Shown here: one piece after another, positions 33,407 through 39,899 of the stretch
Numbering within the stretch: the stretch's first letter is position 1
How the letters are laid out: each line of letters opens with the position of its first letter
NCBI GenBank assembly: GCA_934777245.1
Contig: CAKVND010000010.1
Location: 1 to 51,864 of the forward strand
Source: an uncultured Candidatus Melainabacteria bacterium
Lineage (GTDB): Bacteria > Cyanobacteriota > Vampirovibrionia > Gastranaerophilales > Gastranaerophilaceae
DNA length: 51,864 nucleotides
Reading direction: 5' to 3'
Translations under genes and position numbers: made by a program
The notes under the pieces: generated by a model
The model's input: the letters and a program-made list of their open reading frames with translations, nothing else
Told to the model about the DNA's origin: nothing
Database searches by the model: none

Positions 33407-34379
33407 GTTTTTCTCCTTCTAATTTTTCTCTGATTTCAGGAAATAGGCTACAAACTTTATTTAAAGCTTGACGACCTGTCATACCGACAGTAGAAGTTGA
33501 ATTAATCATATTCTTTTGCCACAAAGAATCTTCTTGCGAACCGTCAATTACCAAATTTTTAAGCTTATAATTATCTTTTATTACATTAATCTTTGTATTA
33601 TTCCTAATTGCATGTCCCCAAAACCATAAATCATCATGTGTAGGAATTTCTTTTATAAATTGTTCTTTATTCAAAACATTTTCATGCAAACTGTGTGGCG
33701 GATAAAGAACTCCACCACAACCAACAGGCTCATTCCAAAAACTCGGAAGATAAGTTGAGTTATAAGTGTAATTTCTTGCTTGCATAAACAGTTCATTATT
33801 TTTTTTGTCCAATTTTAAGACAAACGCTTGTCTTGCGTGGATGCAATCAGGGCGATTTAAATATTCTTCATACAATCTTTCAATTAAATTTTTATCGTAA
33901 TAATTGTCATCGTCTACAGTTATAATTATGTCATCAGGATATTCAATAAGACTTGGAATAAGTTTTTTAAATGATTTAATATCTTCACACCACTTAATCG
34001 TTAAGCCAAATTGCTCTAAATCCGTTAGAGATTTAGGAAGTTCTTTGTTCGGGAATTGACTTTCTGCAAGCCACAAAACGACAATGTCAGGCTTTAGAGT
34101 TTGTTCCAAAAGCGTAGAAATTGTTTTATGCACCACGTTAATTCTAGCGGGAAAAGTTGTCAAAGACACAATAAGCTTTGGTGTTCTTTTTTCTTTTGTT
34201 AATCCGTATTCCGTTACAGGAATAAATTTATAATCAAGTTTATGTTTTTTACAGAATTTTATTCCAAAAAATTTTATAACAAAATGTTCGTCTATATCTT
34301 GATATGAAAACAAAAAAGATAAATGACTTTTTAAATCTTGCCAAAAACTCACTTTTGATTTGTGATCATACTCTTTCAT
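33396..34379 (-). CDS. Glycosyltransferase-like protein (GT-A fold)
   Basis: 327 residues. After a basic N-terminal ~70 residues, LIVSLTTFPARINVVHKTI (about 70-88) and the metal-site VDDDNYYDKNLI (near 155-166) mark a GT-A type transferase of the kind often found in capsule or LPS loci. THDDLWFW near 245 is another conserved patch of these enzymes. First gene of the operon with GT2-rmlC-rmlB-rmlA. It starts only about 25 bp from the terminator of the disrupted tRNA gene, so the operon promoter must lie in the short stretch toward the prophage or in the prophage end itself. Confidence 0.8.
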   Translation of the reverse strand: MKEYDHKSKVSFWQDLKSHLSFLFSYQDIDEHFVIKFFGIKFCKKHKLDYKFIPVTEYGLTKEKRTPKLIVSLTTFPARINVVHKTISTLLEQTLKPDIVVLWLAESQFPNKELPKSLTDLEQFGLTIKWCEDIKSFKKLIPSLIEYPDDIIITVDDDNYYDKNLIERLYEEYLNRPDCIHARQAFVLKLDKKNNELFMQARNYTYNSTYLPSFWNEPVGCGGVLYPPHSLHENVLNKEQFIKEIPTHDDLWFWGHAIRNNTKINVIKDNYKLKNLVIDGSQEDSLWQKNMINSTSTVGMTGRQALNKVCSLFPEIREKLEGEKRGC

Positions 34380-34404
34380 ATAAAACTCCCAATGACTTAA
34401 CTTT

Positions 34405-34435
34405 GATACAAAAAAACTCTCACTAAGAGAGTTTT
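34405..34435 (-). terminator. Terminator of the tRNA-Arg gene
   Basis: On the minus strand a 9-bp stem (AAAACTCTC and complement) with a 5-nt loop is followed by a run of T (A-tract at 34405-34412 on the plus strand). It lies 10 nt downstream of the tRNA 3' end and is in the right orientation for the tRNA only. Confidence 0.8.
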
Positions 34436-34444
34436 AAATTAAAT

Positions 34445-34489
34445 TGCGCTTGGAGGGATTCGAACCCCCGACCTTTTGGTTCGTAGCCA
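34445..34489 (-). tRNA. 3' fragment of tRNA-Arg(ACG), prophage attachment site
   Basis: Reading the minus strand, positions 29-73 of a tRNA are intact: half of the anticodon stem, loop CTACGAA with anticodon ACG, variable loop AGGTC, T stem-loop GGGGG-TTCGAAT-CCCTC, acceptor strand CAAGCGC and discriminator A. CCA is not encoded. The D arm and proper 5' acceptor strand are absent, replaced by phage sequence. This is the duplicated 3' tRNA segment left at one end of an integrated element; the complete tRNA should lie at the other prophage end, outside the window. A 9-bp inverted repeat (GCTTGGAGG at 34448-34456, complement at 34490-34498) brackets the core. Confidence 0.85.
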
Positions 34490-34580
34490 CCTCCAAGCCC
34501 TCTCTGAAGAAACTTTATCACGAAAAAATAAGCATTTCAACCCTATGAATAAAATCCTAATTATATGAATTAACATATAA

Positions 34581-34602
34581 AATGGACACAGAATGGACAC
34601 AG
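34581..34602 (+). repeat. Two tandem 11-bp repeats near the attachment site
   Basis: AATGGACACAG occurs twice in direct tandem, about 92 bp inside the prophage end. Short direct repeats at this distance from a core site are typical of arm-type integrase binding sites; that role is inferred. The rest of 34490-34643 holds no gene. Confidence 0.6.
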
Positions 34603-34643
34603 ATTTTCTTCAATGTACTGTAAGTTGAGGAAGGAAGAAAAGG

Positions 34644-34838
34644 ATGAAAAAAGATTATGACTATCCAAACATTCCTAATAAATTAATTGAATGTTTAGAT
34701 AGAGATTTTCCTGATAAACTTCCAAGAGCTTATATAGATAAATATGAACTTGGAGTTTTAGTAGGGCAGCAACAAATTATTGACAAACTTAAAGCTGAAA
34801 AAGCATTTAACGAAAATGAAAAAATTATAGATTTGTAA
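34644..34838 (+). CDS. Small conserved pre-portal phage protein
   Basis: 64 residues. The pattern YPNIPNKLIECLDRDFPDKLP followed by a GQQQIIDKL helix (in two parts, 7-27 and 41-49) matches the small protein found just before the portal gene in many T7-like phages (IP..L...L...FPD...P, then G-Q-x-x-I). Its function is not known. A GGAAGGA site lies upstream. It is the first phage gene after the attachment site. Confidence 0.65.
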   Translation: MKKDYDYPNIPNKLIECLDRDFPDKLPRAYIDKYELGVLVGQQQIIDKLKAEKAFNENEKIIDL

Positions 34839-34844
34839 GATGAT

Positions 34845-34866
34845 TAACTCGTAGGGTAGCGAGTTA
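34845..34866 (+). other. Short hairpin after the first phage gene
   Basis: TAACTCG and its complement around an 8-nt loop, 7 nt after the stop of the 64-residue gene and about 30 nt before a terminator hairpin. It could be an RNA processing site, as in T7 late transcripts, or just local structure. Confidence 0.35.
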
Positions 34867-34897
34867 TAAATAAAGAAAGCCCCAACAGATGAATTAA

Positions 34898-34931
34898 AGA
34901 CCTGATACCAATTAAGGTATTGGGTCTTTTT
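34898..34931 (+). terminator. Terminator before the phage virion operon
   Basis: AGACCTGATACC pairs with GGTATTGGGTCT (12 pairs, two G-T wobbles) around a 6-nt loop and is followed by TTTT. It lies 59 nt after the 64-residue gene and ahead of the AAGGAG site of the next gene, so it separates that gene from the virion genes or acts as a regulated attenuator. Confidence 0.7.
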
Positions 34932-34951
34932 GTTTGTAAGGAGAATTTATT

Positions 34952-35416
34952 ATGTGTGAATTAATATCCATGATTCTTGGAAGTATTGGTTTAGCTATGG
35001 GTGTGGGTGGTGCAACCATCACCACAGGTGCAGTTGCTGGCACAGTTGTAGCAACCACAGCCTCAGTTGTGGCAGGTGGTGTTGCAGCAGCTGGAGCAAT
35101 CGCTGGTATTGCAGGAACTGCTATGGGTGTTGTTGGTAGTATACAATCCTCAAGAGCCAATGCAGCTGCCCAGCGACAGCAAGCTGAAGCAATGAAGAAA
35201 CTCCAAGAAAATCAAGGTACACTTGAAAATTCCAAAGTGACTAATGGTCTACAGGATAATAGTAGACCTAAAAGAACTTTAAGTGCATTAAGGGTTGGTT
35301 TACTTGCTCAAAATCAAGACCAACAAGAAATAACAAGAAATGTATATGGAGTTGATACAAATTCCGTAACTTCATCTACACAAAATATGATGGGCTTAAA
35401 TATAGCAGCAGCATAA
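34952..35416 (+). CDS. Ala/Gly-rich phage protein with hydrophobic N-terminus
   Basis: 154 residues. Residues about 5-68 are hydrophobic and Gly/Ala/Val-rich, enough for one or two membrane helices. A helical AAAQRQQAEAMKKLQ stretch follows. The C-terminus carries PKRTLSALRV (around 109-118) and ends GLNIAAA. The KRT-[LV]-S-[AS]-LRV...GLNI tail is repeated in the next gene. The MC start and hydrophobic lead also recall the gp14-like protein at 42669. It may be a minor virion or ejection component; a holin role is less likely because of the soluble tail. AAGGAG site upstream. Confidence 0.6.
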   Translation: MCELISMILGSIGLAMGVGGATITTGAVAGTVVATTASVVAGGVAAAGAIAGIAGTAMGVVGSIQSSRANAAAQRQQAEAMKKLQENQGTLENSKVTNGLQDNSRPKRTLSALRVGLLAQNQDQQEITRNVYGVDTNSVTSSTQNMMGLNIAAA

Positions 35417-35432
35417 GGAGAAATAACAAAAT

Positions 35433-35663
35433 ATGTGCATGATGAGTGGTGGAGGTGGTGGAGGCTCAACAGCTACTATCACTGAACAACTAAACAAAGG
35501 TAACGCTCTTTTATCAAACGAAAAAGTAACTAGCACAACAGGTGAAAAGAAGACAAAGAAAAGAACTGTTAGTTCATTAAGAGTTCCTATTAAATCAAAT
35601 GATACTTCTACTGTTGGTGCAAATACTAATGAAACAGCTACAGGATTAAACATTCCTGTATAG
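35433..35663 (+). CDS. Small phage protein sharing the C-terminal module of its neighbour
   Basis: 76 residues. It begins MCMMSGGGGGG, followed by a polar segment. Residues about 43-51 (KRTVSSLRV) and the end GLNIPV repeat the tail of the preceding protein. It lacks the hydrophobic N-terminal half. The pair looks like a partial duplication just upstream of the portal gene. Function unknown; small KR-S-LR-type proteins in this position are seen in other tailed phages and may be head-associated. Confidence 0.6.
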   Translation: MCMMSGGGGGGSTATITEQLNKGNALLSNEKVTSTTGEKKTKKRTVSSLRVPIKSNDTSTVGANTNETATGLNIPV

Positions 35664-35672
35664 GAGATTTTG

Positions 35673-37304
35673 ATGGATTATCAATCAACAGATAAGAAAT
35701 ACAGAACATTGGCTGATGAATATCAGTTAATGAAACAAGATAGACAACCTTATCTTGACAAAGCTAAAGAAGCTTGTAAATATACTCTTCCATCATTAAT
35801 AGCAGATTCTGATACTAAGAAACAAGCAAGAAAGAATGTTAAAGCAATTGAAACACCAAATCAATCTGTAGGTGCAGATGGGGTAAACAACTTGGCAGCA
35901 AAGATTACAATGACTATGCTTCCTCCAAATCAAACATTCTTCAAGTTCTCAATGGATTCTGTAGCAATTGCAGAACAAGCGACTGTTCAAGGCTCTGAGA
36001 AAACTCAATTTGAGCAAGATATTAATAAAGGTTTATCAATTATTGAAAAGAACCTTTTAGACTATCAGGAGCAGTCTGGAGATAGAGTTTGCTTAGGTGA
36101 ATCTGTTAAACACCAGTTAATTGCCGGTAATGTTTTCTTAATTCACGACCCTAAAGAGGGTCTTAGATATTATCCTTTGGATAGATATTGTGTCAAGAGG
36201 GATTATTGTGGAAACGTACTTAAAGCAATTACTGAAGAAACAGTAGGCTTCTATTCACTTCCAAAAGACATTCAAGATGAAGTGATGATGAAAATTTTAG
36301 AGAGAAAAGCTAAATCAAAGAATGATAAAGATTTAAGGTTAGAAGATGAAGAACTGACCTTGTATACAGGCTTTAAAAGAGAAGGTAAGTATTGGATTGT
36401 TACTCAAGAAGTTGAGGGTGTACAACTTAATACTAATGGTAAATATCCAATAGAAATTTGCCCATTTATAGCTTTAAGATACACAGCTATTGATGGTGAA
36501 AGCTATGGAAGAGGTTTAATCGAAGAATATATTGGGGATATAAGCTATCTTGATGTACTATCACTTGCTATTAAGCAAGCAAGTTTAGCCGGTAGCAAGC
36601 TGGTAATGCTTGTGAACCCAACTGGGATTACAAAGATTAAACATATCTCAGAAGCTCAGAATGGTGGATTTGCTCTTGGTAGAGCAGAAGATGTTCAACC
36701 ACTACAAGCTAACAAATATTATGATATGCAAGTTGCTCAAGCTGAAGCAGATAAGATTGAAAGAAGATTAAACAGAATCTTTGTTATGAAGGCTGCTATC
36801 CAAAGACAAGCTGAGAGAGTTACAGCAGAAGAAATCAGAACTATGGCACAAGACCTAGAAGAGGCTCTTGGGAATTATTATTCAATTATGTGTAAAGAGT
36901 TTCAAAAGGCTTATGTCAAAATTACCTTCCATCACATGAAGAAAGAAAAAGGTAAAGCACTCCCTGATTTGATTAGAGATAAATCAATTAAATTAACTGT
37001 TACAACAGGTTTAGAAGCACTTGGTAGAAGCTCGGACTTAAATAAGTTAATTACCTTTTGGGATGTGATGGGCAAAGTTGCTCCTATTGCTGCCCAGCTC
37101 GGGGGAAAAATTGAGCCAATTGCAGCAACTATAGCAGCTTCATTAAATATGGATATTGATGGTTTCTTCTATTCTGAGGAAGAAAAGCAAGAACAACAAA
37201 AGCAAATGCAACAACAACAGCTCTTGGAAAAAGCTGCTCCAAATATGGTCAACAAGTATGCAGATGTGATGATGCACCAACAAGAGCAAGATAAACAAGT
37301 TTAA
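35673..37304 (+). CDS. T7-like portal (head-tail connector) protein
   Basis: 543 residues from ATG 35673 (a TTG just before it is ignored; AGGAG is upstream). Size and pattern fit gp8 of T7-like podoviruses: an N-terminal helical region with LADEYQLMKQDRQPYLDKAKE, then NNLAAKITMTMLPPNQTFFKF (two parts, about 75-96), RYTAIDGESYGRGLIEEY and RVTAEEIR, all typical of this family. Twelve copies form the portal through which DNA enters and leaves the capsid. The C-terminus is Gln-rich. Confidence 0.92.
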   Translation: MDYQSTDKKYRTLADEYQLMKQDRQPYLDKAKEACKYTLPSLIADSDTKKQARKNVKAIETPNQSVGADGVNNLAAKITMTMLPPNQTFFKFSMDSVAIAEQATVQGSEKTQFEQDINKGLSIIEKNLLDYQEQSGDRVCLGESVKHQLIAGNVFLIHDPKEGLRYYPLDRYCVKRDYCGNVLKAITEETVGFYSLPKDIQDEVMMKILERKAKSKNDKDLRLEDEELTLYTGFKREGKYWIVTQEVEGVQLNTNGKYPIEICPFIALRYTAIDGESYGRGLIEEYIGDISYLDVLSLAIKQASLAGSKLVMLVNPTGITKIKHISEAQNGGFALGRAEDVQPLQANKYYDMQVAQAEADKIERRLNRIFVMKAAIQRQAERVTAEEIRTMAQDLEEALGNYYSIMCKEFQKAYVKITFHHMKKEKGKALPDLIRDKSIKLTVTTGLEALGRSSDLNKLITFWDVMGKVAPIAAQLGGKIEPIAATIAASLNMDIDGFFYSEEEKQEQQKQMQQQQLLEKAAPNMVNKYADVMMHQQEQDKQV

Positions 37305-37314
37305 GGAGAATTTG

Positions 37315-37548
37315 ATGTCAAGAAAACCTAAAAATATTCCTCCTGAGGTAAAAGAAGCTCCAACAGAAGAAACAATTTTACCTACAGAGGAAGAAACTCC
37401 TGTTGAAGAAGTTCAAGTAAAAGAAGCTCCAACAGAAGAACCTTTAGAAATCTTTAAAGACAATTTTGAAAAAGTTGTAGAAGCAGAAAAAGAGAAAGCT
37501 AATTCCTTTATGGAAGCTTGGGACAAAATTGTGGAAATTAGGAGCTAA
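37315..37548 (+). CDS. Small acidic phage protein with duplicated VKEAPTEE
   Basis: 77 residues from ATG 37315, rich in Glu, Pro and Thr. VKEAPTEE occurs twice (about 13-20 and 35-42), encoded by identical DNA, which points to a recent short duplication. The C-terminal 30 residues are helical and charged. It lies between portal and scaffold and may be an assembly accessory; I do not recognise it. Confidence 0.55.
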   Translation: MSRKPKNIPPEVKEAPTEETILPTEEETPVEEVQVKEAPTEEPLEIFKDNFEKVVEAEKEKANSFMEAWDKIVEIRS

Positions 37549-37550
37549 CA

Positions 37551-38255
37551 ATGGCTGATGAAGACAAAATGTTAGATGAAAGCACACCACCTGAAGGTGA
37601 TGAAAAAGATACTGAAACTCCTCCTCCACAAATAGAAGATGAAGAAAACAAAGAACCAACAAAAGAAGATGATAAACAAGAAAATAATGTTAATCCTGAT
37701 GATGTTGATTTAGATAACCCTGATGAGGTGTCACAAGCTCTTGATAAAAAAGGTATAGATTATAATGCTCTAACTGATGAATACATGGCTAATAAGAAAT
37801 TGAGTGAAGAAACTTTTAAGAAGTTGGAAGCAGCTGGTATTCCCAGAGAAATGGCAGAAAACTATATCAAAGGTTATGAAGCAAGAGTTGAAATAGAGAG
37901 AAATGAATTAGCTGAAGTTGTTGGTGGTAGAGAGAAGTTTAATGAGCTTATCGCTTGGTGTACCAACAATTTAGAAACAGATGAAATTATCTCATTAAAT
38001 GCAATTAGAGATAAGTTTCAGCTACAAGCAACTTTAAAAGGACTAAAGGTAAGAATGGAAGAAAAAGAAGGTATTAATCCTAATTATCAAAAAGGTGATG
38101 GGGATAAAAACACTATGACTGGGTATCGTTCACAAGCTGAGATGTTTGAGGCTATTAAAGACCCTAAATATCAAAAAGACCCAGCATATAGAGCAGATGT
38201 TCAAAAGAAAATAGCAGCTAGTAGGGAAGCTGGTATTGATTTAGGTATTTATTAA
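37551..38255 (+). CDS. Capsid assembly scaffolding protein (gp9-like)
   Basis: 234 residues. The very acidic N-terminal ~65 residues, a helical core with ETFKKLEAAGIPREMAENYIKGYEA (two parts, about 89-113) and the C-terminal YRSQAEMFEAIKDPKYQKDP region are the marks of T7 gp9-type scaffolds. It guides capsid assembly and leaves before DNA packaging. Position between portal and capsid supports this. Confidence 0.9.
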   Translation: MADEDKMLDESTPPEGDEKDTETPPPQIEDEENKEPTKEDDKQENNVNPDDVDLDNPDEVSQALDKKGIDYNALTDEYMANKKLSEETFKKLEAAGIPREMAENYIKGYEARVEIERNELAEVVGGREKFNELIAWCTNNLETDEIISLNAIRDKFQLQATLKGLKVRMEEKEGINPNYQKGDGDKNTMTGYRSQAEMFEAIKDPKYQKDPAYRADVQKKIAASREAGIDLGIY

Positions 38256-38283
38256 TAAAAATTTTAAGGAGAGATTTTAAGAA

Positions 38284-39237
38284 ATGACAGACAACTTTAC
38301 TAGATTAGGTCAAGCTAATTTCTCAGGTGATGTGGCAGCTTTATTTAAAGACCAATTTATTCCTGAATTATTAACAGCTTTTGATGCTAAGAGAGTTATG
38401 AAGAATTATGTTAGAAGCAAAACAATTACTAAAGGTAAATCAGCTTCTTTCCCAGTATTAGGTCAAACTTCAGCTAAGTATATTGGCGTGGGTGATGATT
38501 TACTAGGAAACCAAACAATTGCACACAATGAAATTACCATCAATGTTGACCCATTCTTGGTATCTGATATCTTGATTCATGAATTAGATGTAAAAATGCA
38601 AGAATATGATGATAGAGCAGAAATCGTTAATGAAATGTCAAGAGCATTGGCTAATACTGAAGATAAGCAATTACTTCAAGTTGGTGTATTAGCAGCTAGA
38701 AAAGGTGCTATTGTTACTGGTGGTAATGGTGGTTCTGTTCTTAAAGCAGGCACAACCGCTAAAACTGATGGCGCTACATTAGCAGCTGCTATCTATAAAG
38801 CTGGTGTTGTATTGGATGAAAAGGATATTCCTGAAGAAGATAGAAACTGTTTCATTAGACCATTACAATATGCAATGTTGGCACAATACAATGATGTTAA
38901 AGATAAACAAATTGGTGCTGGTTCTTGGGCAGATGGTACAACTGGTAAAATCAATGGTATTACTTTGATTAAAACAAATCACTTACCACAAACAAATATT
39001 GCTAAGTCTTCTGATACTACTAAGCCTAACAATATTTATTATGGTGACTTCTCTAAAACAGCAGCACTTGTAATGAATAGACAGGCAGTTGGTACAGTAT
39101 CATTACAAGGCTTGATTGTTGAACCTAAGTGGATGTTAGAAAAATTAGCTCACTTATTGACAGCTAGAATCTTGCAAGGTCATGGTATCTTAAGACCTGA
39201 TTGTGCTGTAGAAATTTCAGCTGAGGCAGATGCCTAA
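38284..39237 (+). CDS. Major capsid protein (T7 gp10-like, HK97 fold)
   Basis: 317 residues, the size of the T7-type capsid protein. Recognisable are the N-terminal FTRLGQANFSGDVAALFKDQF and KSASFPVLGQTSAKYIG, then DKQLLQVG, RNCFIRPLQYAML and a C-terminal GHGILRPDCAVEI. The start has AAGGAGAG about 9 nt upstream. It is followed by a transcription terminator. There is no sign of a frameshifted minor form. Confidence 0.92.
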   Translation: MTDNFTRLGQANFSGDVAALFKDQFIPELLTAFDAKRVMKNYVRSKTITKGKSASFPVLGQTSAKYIGVGDDLLGNQTIAHNEITINVDPFLVSDILIHELDVKMQEYDDRAEIVNEMSRALANTEDKQLLQVGVLAARKGAIVTGGNGGSVLKAGTTAKTDGATLAAAIYKAGVVLDEKDIPEEDRNCFIRPLQYAMLAQYNDVKDKQIGAGSWADGTTGKINGITLIKTNHLPQTNIAKSSDTTKPNNIYYGDFSKTAALVMNRQAVGTVSLQGLIVEPKWMLEKLAHLLTARILQGHGILRPDCAVEISAEADA

Positions 39238-39283
39238 TTGAAATGTTAAGTCAATAATACTTGACACAAATTAAAATATAACT

Positions 39284-39324
39284 AGGGCAGTTCATAGGAT
39301 GATTCCTGTGGCTGCCCTTTTTTT
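39284..39324 (+). terminator. Terminator after the capsid gene (T-phi-like position)
   Basis: AGGGCAG and CTGCCCT form the stem base, ATAGGA and TCCTGT the upper stem with a TGAT loop, and seven T follow. It lies 47 nt after the capsid stop codon. T7 has its main late terminator at the same place, immediately after gene 10. Confidence 0.85.
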
Positions 39325-39335
39325 GAGGAGATAAA

Positions 39336-39899
39336 ATGACAACAAAATTAGAAGCAATTAATACAATGCTATCTTGTATTGGGCAAGCTCCTTTAAATAC
39401 ACTTCAAGGTACAAAGAGTTATTTTACTATAGCTGCTGAAAAGATTCTTGAAGATGAAACTAAAAGAATACAAATGCAAGGCTGGGATTTTAACTCTGAA
39501 GATTTTTATGAAATCAGACCAAATGTAAATAATTATGTTGAGATTCCTAAAAACTTAATTATGATAAAATTTCCTACTCTTTATAAAAATAGATATGTAG
39601 TCAGAGAAGGTAAATTATATGATAAATTTAAACATACCTATGAAATTCCTCAACCCATAAAATGTTCTGTTGTTTGGGCTTTTGAGTTTGAAGATTTACC
39701 TGAAGTTGCTCAACAATATGCAACTATGTCAGCAGCTTATAAATTCTGCAAAAGAGAATTAGGAGCTGAAAAAGCCAGTCAATATTGTCAGGAAGATTTG
39801 ATGGAAGCGAGGGTAGCTCTAGAACAGCACGAGTTAGAAATCGGTGAATATACAATGATTCCTGATATGAAGAATGGCAATATAAGGAGCTGGTTATGA
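39336..39899 (+). CDS. Tail tubular protein A / head-to-tail adaptor (gp11-like)
   Basis: 187 residues. MTTKLEAINTMLSCIGQAPLNTL at the N-terminus, MQGWDFNSE and the central PTLYKNRYVVREGKLYD are typical of T7 gp11, the adaptor ring between portal and nozzle. Its stop overlaps the start of the next gene (ATGA). Confidence 0.9.
   Translation: MTTKLEAINTMLSCIGQAPLNTLQGTKSYFTIAAEKILEDETKRIQMQGWDFNSEDFYEIRPNVNNYVEIPKNLIMIKFPTLYKNRYVVREGKLYDKFKHTYEIPQPIKCSVVWAFEFEDLPEVAQQYATMSAAYKFCKRELGAEKASQYCQEDLMEARVALEQHELEIGEYTMIPDMKNGNIRSWL

Noticed and set aside
34445..34500. D-armless functional mini-tRNA
   Set aside because: The fold keeps six of seven acceptor pairs, but two anticodon-stem pairs are lost and the D arm is missing. 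An attachment-site fragment explains it better.
34912..35160. Minus-strand Ala/Pro/Thr-rich open frame opposite the hydrophobic phage protein
   Set aside because: This is the shadow of a GCT/GGT-rich coding region on the plus strand. All other phage genes here are on the plus strand with good ribosome-binding sites.
39261..39281. TTGACA followed by TATAAC after the capsid gene as a promoter
   Set aside because: The spacing is only 10 bp, far from the 16-18 bp needed, and a T7-like phage is expected to use its own polymerase for late genes.
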